This document shows positions 56,619 to 63,786 of a stretch of DNA of 63,786 nt, one piece after another (position 1 is the stretch's first letter; each line of letters starts with the position of its first letter). The DNA is taken from contig JAULBX010025298.1 of assembly GCA_032358255.1 (NCBI GenBank), forward strand, positions 1 through 63,786, written 5' to 3'. Made by a program: the position numbers and the translations under genes. The stretch is from Heterotrichella gracilis (taxonomy: Eukaryota; Sar; Xanthophyceae; Tribonematales; Xanthonemataceae). The notes beneath the pieces are model-generated. The model ran no database searches. It was not told the origin of the DNA and worked only from the letters and a program-made list of their open reading frames with translations.

Positions 56619-59600
56619 ATGCTTGCCAACCTACAGCGGACGCAATCTGTAGGTGAGCACACCGCTATAGCCCAAGTAAGAACACCTGCTGCGAGCACAC
56701 CTAACTCTCAACTTCTTGCAACTGCAGCTTGCAGGAGCAACTTCAAGATCAAACGGTTCGCCTCCAAAGTTCCTTTCCGCTCCAGTTTTACAGGTAACCT
56801 AAAAAGCCATAAGATTGCCGCACCTCCACCTGAAACGTACAAATACTGACCCCATCGGCATGCATCCTGTGCTTTAGTCTAAGCAGGTGTAATTGTAAGA
56901 ACGCCATAATGGCGAACCTTATTGACGAGGCCATTGCCAAGATGGACGTTGTTTTGAAAGAGGTCACTGCTGCAAGCAATCCTGCAGGTAGGAGTGTTCC
57001 AGCAGAGGCCATTGCAATGCATGGCACCTGCTTGGCGCATGTTGCCTGTTGCCTGGCTATGGTTTCAAAGCCTTGCACTCCTACCACCTCTGCTGGAACA
57101 CTCTACCGGTCTCAGGCTCCACAGCGCTAGTTGAATAAAGGGGAATAGTACAGTTCTCTACCATATGCCACATGTCTGCACAACAGGCGCTCTGTGTCGC
57201 CTCACCACCACCACTAGACAGTAAACTGAGCATGTGTCACTCGCCTCCTGCAGGCCAAGCCAATCGGAGCGCTGCGGCACCAGCACCAGTCAGGAAGCAG
57301 CCGGAGGTGGCAGTGCGGGCCATGGCGTCCGCAGCGCCTGTGGTGGACGGCACTGCTCCCACAAGCCTATCCACAGGTACGCAGTGTGCGCCCAACCCAC
57401 CTTTGTGCAGAACCACTGACGTACACAAGCCACTGGTTTGCTCGACTTATGACATTGACAATCCGCTTATGTGCATAATCCACTTGTGTGGCAACCTGCA
57501 CCGTACGCTGCTCACCTGTGTGCCCAGCCTTGGGGTTACCCATGCCCTTCACCGAAGTTCCAGAAACAGCCCTGCTGTGTGTGCAAGCACTGACCCCTTC
57601 CTGCGTGCTCCAGGTGGACCTGTGGGCAGCATTCGGGTGGAGCTGACCAACACGTTCCTGGCTGCACTGCAACAGGCATACCCAGGTAAAACCAAAGTTG
57701 AATGAACGGAAAAATTAAATGCAAACACGATAATTTGTCAGGTTGAATTGTTTTTTATCTATGTTATGTTTGATTGGCTTTCCGTATCTTTGTTTTGCAT
57801 TCGCGTGTCAAAATTTCAGGAGCGGCTGCTACCACAATGCACGCCATGTTGTTGATCCCTCTGCACCCACAATGCTCGCCAGTGCTCGCCAATGGTCTTG
57901 ATCCCTCTGCACCAACGAACGGTGCACGCCATAGCCCCGCTTGCCTGCGGGGACCGCAATGGGCTCCGGATGTCATTTGCAGCATGGGCGATTTGCACGC
58001 TGGCTTGCAGCAGTGGGTTGCAGCCACTCAGCGTGCCTGACAGCAGGGTGTGTGTGTGTGTGCAGGCCTGGAGGACTTGCCTGCAGTGGCTGCCTGCAAC
58101 AATGCCAAGTTTGGCGACTACCAGTGCAACAACGCCATGGCGCTGTTTGGAAAGCTGAAGGGCAAGGTGGGTAACAAAGCACATCCTACGCTGGGTCACG
58201 CATGTAAATGCTGCTGGGCCCACATGGCCCCGCCCACATGGCTTCTCAACGCTGCTGCACGCCGTCTGCATGTGGCTGGTAGACGCTCATTGGATGTATG
58301 CCATGGGGTTGTGCGTCAAGCCATGTGCATGAGACACGCAGCTGGAATCCCTGAGTATCTGAGACAGGTGTTTCAGACTGTCGTGGGCTCAATGAGATCA
58401 CTGGTAGGACCACCCCTGGCCTTTTGCAGAGGGATTACCCTAGTTGGGTCATGCATGCTCCGTTTGAGGCCACATGACACAACGCGCTCGTGCAGGAGGG
58501 TGGGCCCAAGAACCCTCGGGCAGTCGCCGAGGCCATCCTGGCCAACCTGCCCCCCTCGCCCCTCATTTCTGAAACCAGCCTGGCGGGCCCGGGCTTCATC
58601 AATGTGCGTCTCAGCTTGGACTGGCTGGGCGAGCATGTGCGCAGCATGCTGAGGGACGGGGTGCAGACCTGGGCGCCCAAGCTGCCCTACAAGCGGGTGA
58701 TTGTGGACTTCTCCTCGCCCAACGTGGCCAAGGAGATGCACGTGGGGCACCTCCGGTCGACGATTATCGGGGACACCATCGCGCGCGCGCTGGAGTACTG
58801 CGGCATGGACGTGCTGCGGTTGAATCACATTGTGAGTGGGTGCGGGGGAGGGGGAGGAGATGGAGGACAGGATTGTGTGAGGTAGAGTTGCATTTTGCAG
58901 CTATACTGCATGTGGAGGATGTGCATGGTACTGCTGCCGCGCATTTGGATGATGGGCGCATGGTACAGCTGTACTGCACGTGGATGAATGCGCTTGGCAC
59001 AGCTGTGCTGCATCTGGAATGTGTTGCATGGTACAGCGATATATCTGAAAAAATGGAAGTTGATTTCACCTTCATTTGCCAATGATGGGTCTCATCCCCG
59101 CGCTACCTCACCGGCCCCCCGCCCTCCCCCCCCCCCGCGCAGGGCGACTGGGGCACGCAGTTTGGCATGCTGATCCAGTACATGCAGGAGAAGCGCCCCG
59201 GTGGCCTGGGCAACGAGGGCGGGGCGGAGGAGGACGTGGCTGACCTCCAGACCCTGTACCGGGCGGCCAAAAAGCGCTTCGATGAGGAGGAGGATTTCAA
59301 ACTGCGGGCGCGGGAAGCCGTCGGGAAGCTGCAGTCGGGCGACGAGGAGTTCCGCAAGGCATGGCTCCGTATCTGTGGGGCGTCCCGCAAGGAGTTCCAG
59401 GCCATCTATGACCGGTTGGGCATCCGGGTGGAGGAGCGGGGGGAGTCGTTCTACAACCCCTTTTTGCAGGACGTGGTGGATGAGATGATGGCCAACGGGC
59501 TGGGGGAGATTAGCGACGGGGCCAAGGTGGTGCGGATAGAGGTGCGTGGGGAAGGGTGTTTGGGGCGGCGTGGGGGTGTGATATTCAGAGGACCCCTGCC

Positions 59601-62533
59601 ACGTGGCGCTTTGTAGTCATCCCTTATGGCACCTAGTCATGAGTGATGTGCATGTGCCATGGATCAAGGTGCATGTGTTGCATGGCCTCTGCCACATGGG
59701 GCCAAGTGGAGGATGCAGAAGGCCGACGGCCCCAACCCTCTGAACCCTGAACCCTAAACCCTGAATCCTAATCCCTACTCCATGCAGGGCCTGGAGGCCC
59801 CCCTTATGTTCCAGAAGAGCGACGGCGCCTTCAACTACGCCACCACCGACCTTGCGGCCATCAAGCACCGGCTGCAGGTGGAGAAGGCTGAGTGGGTCAT
59901 CTACGTCACAGATGCAGGTGGGGTTAGGACTCAGGGTTTTGGCATATTGGGTCATCTACGTCACCGACGCAAGTAGGGTTAGGGTTTAGGGCTTAGGGTT
60001 TTGGCATAATGGGTCATCTACGTCACGGATGCAAGTAGGGTTAGGGTTTAGGGCTTAGGGTTTTGGCATAATGGTCATCTACGCCAGAGATGCAGGCAGG
60101 AGACGACATGCCTTGGGGTGGTAGCAGGGGTATGTTCACCTGCTGTTGTCACCATGCACCCATGTTACACCCATTCTGATGGCACCCCCTCAGGCCATTC
60201 GAGCAGGGGCGCAAACTTAAATCGGCCTTGCAGTTGGTCCCTCCACGTGCAATTACTGGTGGTCATCACTCGATGGCCTTTTGTCAAGATCCACCTTGTT
60301 GACACCCATTTGCTGTGCCCCCTTCTCCCCCAGGCCAGGCGCAGCACTTCAACATGGTGTTCAACGTGGCCCGCCGCGCCGGCACCATCCCGCCGCCAAA
60401 CGCCCAGGGTATCCCGCGCATTGACCACGTGGGCTTTGGGCTGGTGCTGGGTGAGGATGGGAAGAAGATCAAGACCCGGTCAGGGGAGGTGAGGCAGCGC
60501 GTGGGGGTGGGTGGGGTGTAAGCTTGTAAAGAAACACTGTAAAAATGTCTGATTTTCTGAAGTACATGTTTTAACAATACTTTTACAGGAAAACCAGTTT
60601 AAAAAACATACTTCAGTAATAGTCAATGTAATGTGTGAATTGAATAATGTCTTGTATAATGCATACATACTGCAAGATCACATGGATTCACATCACATTC
60701 TGGGAAACAAGGTTTTGAGTTTTATATTCCTCCCCCAGGTGATCCGCCTGGCCGACCTGCTTGACGAGGCCAAGGTGCGCACGGTGGGCACAATTAAGGA
60801 GCGCCGCGGGGATGACATCAGCCCCGAGGAGCTTGAGGAGGCCTCCTCGGCCATGGGCTACGGGGCGGTCAAGTACGCCGACCTCAAGAACTACCGCCTC
60901 ACCAACTACAGGTTCTCGTACGACGAGATGCTGTCGCTGCAGGTGCGGGGCGGGAGGCGATCCTAGGGTTTGGGGTTTAGGAAGTGGCCCCAAGAGGGCA
61001 AAGGGTTAGGGGTTGGGGAAAAGGAGGCGCCAGCATGGGGTGGGAGTTGATGGGTGCATGTGGGTGGTGGCGTGGGCATGCGCTGGATTTGGGTGGTCAA
61101 GGCTGTAGACTTGAGGAATTCCACCTGACCATCTAGTGGTGCTCATATGGCGAGGGGCTGTCGCTGCAGGTGGGGGGCTAGGTAGTGGTGGTGAGAGGAG
61201 TGGGGGGGTGGGGGTGTCATGTGGTGGTGGTGGTAGGGGGGGCAGGCGCATGTGTGTGGCCAATGGGAGCCAATGATTTCAAGGCAGGCTGCAAGCAGGC
61301 TACAAGTCCTGCAAACCACTACGTGCCATCGGCCTGCTCCCCACTTCACGCATGCATGGCACACCTACCATCACCCCCTGGCCATGCACCTCCTGAACGG
61401 CATTCAATTGACTGTTTGATTAGGATTGCATCCACATCCAATCCTATTCATGCAATCAACCCTAATTGCATGATTAAGATTGCCTCATTATCCAGTACCA
61501 GTGAGGGTTGCCACATTGCATGTGCCCACCGCACCCCGCACCCATCACCCCGCAGGGCAACACCGCGGTGTACCTCCTGTACGCGCACGCGCGCATCGCA
61601 TCTATTGTGCGCAAGGCGGGGCGGGACGTGGCGTCGGTGGCTGCAGCCTCGCCCATCAAGCTGGAGCATGAGAAGGAGATTGCCCTGGCGCTGCACATCG
61701 CAAGGTGGGTCAGCTGCTCCCTGACTGCACCTTGGCTGCTGGACGGTTTGTCGCAAAACCCTCGACCAGGGTTTAGGGTTAAAAACGTAGGGTTTTCCCA
61801 CTGTGGTTTGCCTTCTGCACCATGGTTGTTCCCTAGGTTGGTGTTGTGTTGCTCCCCTTGCTTGACGGCTGCTCGGTAATTACCCTTGCCCTTGCCAGGA
61901 CCTTGATCATCCACGTTCAAATTACAGCATGACCCTGCTCAATCATAAAATTGCAATTTGTGGTTCCCCAGGTTTCCCGAAGCGCTTGAGGAGATGCTTG
62001 AGAACTTGGCCCCCAACCGGCTGACCGAGTACCTGTACGAGCTGTCCGGGATCTTCAACTCCTTCTACGTGGAGTGCCATGTAAGTGGTGATGGAGCAGG
62101 GGGGGCATACAGGCTAGCATGGCCGTGATGGCACGTGATTGGAGGCTTGGTCCTGGAACTGCAGACTGGTGCCAAGTTGTGCTGCATCGGTGTGGTTGAA
62201 GCATGCGCATGTGCTGTTGGTGACACAAACACCCCCCACCCCCCCGGCCACGTGCGCACGGCAGAAGAGGATGTGCATAAACCCTAACCTTTGGCAGGCC
62301 CTAGACCCTAACCTGTGCCAGTCCCGTTCCAACGCGCCACCGCCTTGAACCATGTCAAGGTGAATGAGCACCCGCTTGACCCATCCCATCGCTCCCCAAC
62401 GACCCCTCCCCTCCTCCCGCAGGTGATTGGCACCCCCGAGGAGGACAGCCGGCTGCAGCTGTGCGAGGCCACCGCCGTCATCATGCGCCAGTGCTTCCAG
62501 CTGCTGGGCATCACGCCGCTGTTCAGGATATGA
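56619..62533 (+). CDS. Arginyl-tRNA synthetase, class I, with organelle-like leader
   Basis: Charges tRNA-Arg. Fourteen exons join in frame: 56619-56652, 56735-56793, 56900-56987, 57254-57376, 57614-57685, 58066-58166, 58496-58831, 59143-59541, 59788-59917, 60334-60488, 60739-60942, 61556-61704, 61972-62080, 62423-62533, giving 689 aa. The HIGH motif is HVGH in [20 protein letters not shown]. Other blocks are [45 protein letters not shown] and [10 protein letters not shown], which takes the place of KMSKS as usual in ArgRS. The anticodon-binding end has [16 protein letters not shown] and closes [16 protein letters not shown]. The first ~110 residues precede the ArgRS N-domain and hold Ser/Pro-rich sequence and [12 protein letters not shown], a VRA-type cleavage-like site, suggesting plastid and/or mitochondrial import. 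A second start at 56909 ([13 protein letters not shown]) could give a shorter form. An alternative exon 2 acceptor at 56728 gives an Arg-rich leader that does not fit exon 3 phase. Confidence 0.95.
56987..57107 (+). repeat. Inverted repeat spanning the ArgRS exon 3 donor
   Basis: Left arm 56987-57008 (GGTAGGAGTGTTCCAGCAGAGG) includes the donor GT. Right arm 57087-57107 is its reverse complement except for one base. A shorter second partner (CACTCCTACC) lies at 57076-57085. In RNA the donor would sit inside a ~21-bp stem with a ~78-base loop. Confidence 0.85.
59893..60097 (+). repeat. Tandem array of ArgRS exon 9 end plus TTTAGGG
   Basis: TGGGTCATCTACGTCAC starts at 59893 (true exon end), 59948 and 60010, with a shorter fourth copy near 60072. 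Each unit runs through GATGCA(A/G) and then AGGGTTAGGGTTTAGGGCTT to GTTTTGGCATA. Period is about 55-62 bp. Donors in copies 2 and 3 read GCAAGTAGG, so GT is kept but the exon G is changed. Confidence 0.95.
61139..61180 (+). repeat. Decayed copy of ArgRS exon 11 3' end and donor
   Basis: The exon end TCGTACGACGAGATGCTGTC then GCTGCAGGTGCGGGG is echoed as TCATATGGCGAGGGGCTGTC then GCTGCAGGTGGGGGG about 200 bp downstream. GT donor intact. Confidence 0.85.
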
Positions 62534-63786
62534 GGGGAGCGGTGGTGGCACATGCTGGTGTTCACAGCTTGTGAGGTGGATGAAGATGCTGTCATCCAGT
62601 GCTGCCAGCTGCTGAGCGTCAGTGATGCCAGTGTGCAGAAGTTGGGAGGGGTATGGTGGCGGGTGGGTTTTGGGGAATGCGGGTGAGCGCGAGGGACTAT
62701 CGTGTGGAAGCGCATGTGAGCACATGCGCAGCACTGCAGTTGCTCATTTTAGAAGGGCAAGTGGCGTACACTTTGTAATCAACGTCACGATTACAAAGCA
62801 CCGTATGTGAATGGGCAGCAACATGTCTAGGAGCAATGACACCTTTCTTTCATTCTGAACAAGAACAGTGTCATGCAATATGGAGTTACCTGCGTTGCCA
62901 AGTGACCAGTCCAATCAATCATTGTCTTGCAAAGGGGACTGCCCTTTCACTCCTGCGCTTGTGAAGGCAGCCAGTCACGCGGCTATCCTCAATGATGCGG
63001 CGTACTGCTGAGGACACACACAATTACTCTGCTCGTTGCGCAGTCTGTGCCTCCCAGGGCCACGGCTGTACAAATAGACTCGATGGCTATTATGCCGACA
63101 GTCACTGGGGTCTGCACCTCCAGGGGCTATATGTGTCACGTCAACTGGGTGTTACAGTAGCTGTTACAGTAGCTGATGGCGCCAAGCTCAATCTACTAGA
63201 ACAGTCAATAACGTCCAGCTTACACTGCCTTGGCAACTGCCTAACACTGGCCATCACCTGGGTCTGTGCTCATACGTCTCCGAACGTATGCAAACGACAC
63301 AAATCACTGGCAGTGTATCAGCGGCGCAAATCAGAAGGTTCCACAGAGGAAACAAAAGGGGAAAAGAAACAAAATAACCAAATAATGCCAGGCGGCCTGA
63401 GGCGGGAACTCATTGCCCTTATAAACCCTAATCAACCTGCAGTTCAACCCTATTTGCCCAAGGCAATACTCCTGAGATGGCATGACCAATCTACCGTGGT
63501 AGCCCATTATTACTCTGAATCAGACCCAAAGACTGCAGGAAGAGTTGCTCTCAAAAGCAAGCTGACTTATTCCCACAACCAACCTCCCCCATGAACAATC
63601 CAATTCTCCTGTCCACAATACTCCTCGGTAATAAGACCTTAACCATAGACGCTCTTCAAATATACAGTTGCAGTAGCAACAAAGGGCAGGGTTTCGATTA
63701 GTTTTTTTTTTTTGGCGGCGGTCTGGCGGTGATACCATGTTTCTGGCGGTGGAGTCTGGCGGTGAGCTGCCAAATCTGGCGGTGTC
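62534..63786. other. Right flank, ArgRS 3' end and orphan open frame
   Basis: Just after the ArgRS stop, 62591-62640 echoes the final exon (GTCATC, CAGTGCT, CCAGCTGCTG, GATGCC in order). A 200-codon open frame at 62992-63594 (+) has an unremarkable composition, no domain and no start context, and is unproven. No other gene is supported. Confidence 0.5.
63711..63786 (+). repeat. Short TCTGGCGGTG repeats at window edge
   Basis: TCTGGCGGTG occurs about four times (near 63720, 63741, 63755 and 63774) after a poly-T run. The pattern continues to the window end, so it may be the start of a larger repeat array or gene-family element. Confidence 0.75.

Noticed and set aside
56728-56793. Arg-rich reading of ArgRS exon 2 using the upstream acceptor
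   Set aside because: It looks like a good transit peptide, but its end phase does not match the exon 3 acceptor, whereas the chosen acceptor does.
1-63786. Bacterial or phage origin, operons, CRISPR arrays
   Set aside because: Genes are spliced, alternate strands and encode eukaryote-specific proteins. Direct repeats found are exon copies or minisatellites without regular spacers.

Overview
The window is nuclear DNA of a eukaryote, most likely a green alga (Chlorophyta). Genes are split into many short exons with GT-AG introns of roughly 100-700 bp. Predicted products look plant/algal: a plant-type TK1 thymidine kinase, a GRV2/RME-8 homologue, and an arginyl-tRNA synthetase with an organelle-like leader. 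Short TTTAGGG/CCCTAAA runs, the Arabidopsis/Chlorella-type telomere motif, are scattered through introns and intergenic DNA. This argues against Chlamydomonas-type algae, whose telomere motif is TTTTAGGG; a trebouxiophyte-like lineage is my best guess, but the species is not proven. Nothing prokaryotic or viral was seen.

Layout, left to right: thymidine kinase (-, 1611-4148); head-to-head with it PUS10 pseudouridine synthase (+, 5304-9829); a giant 38-exon DNAJC13/GRV2/RME-8 gene (-, 10590-29804, 2745 aa by my splice model); MAK16 ribosome-biogenesis factor (-, 31113-34279); head-to-head with it an Arc1p/AIMP1-like tRNA-binding cofactor (+, 34937-38564); an unrecognised small protein (-, 40047-41213); an unrecognised protein with a mitochondrial-like leader (+, 42854-43943); a putative membrane-anchored lipocalin-like protein (-, 45472-47451); a secreted repeat protein rich in Lys/Val and Asn/Ala (+, 50138-51733); a mitochondrial carrier (+, 53181-55759); and arginyl-tRNA synthetase (+, 56619-62533). 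Exon edges were read by eye. For nine genes the exon phases add up to an uninterrupted reading frame; the small-protein model at 40047-41213 also closes but rests on one chosen acceptor, and the lipocalin-like gene has one unresolved junction.

Most genes are housekeeping. Three serve translation or RNA (PUS10, MAK16, tRNA cofactor) together with ArgRS; one serves endosome traffic (RME-8); one nucleotide salvage (TK); one mitochondrial transport. They alternate strands and share short head-to-head spacers, so the window is not an operon-like system.

The most unusual signal is genomic rather than a gene. Many introns and 3' flanks carry degenerate copies ('echoes') of part of an adjacent exon, most often its 3' end together with the splice donor. 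At least a dozen cases occur in six genes. In several the duplicated unit also contains TTTAGGG repeats, clearest in ArgRS intron 9, where an exon end plus telomere-like DNA is tandemly repeated with a period near 62 bp. This looks like a recurrent boundary-duplication process that lengthens introns and creates decoy splice sites.
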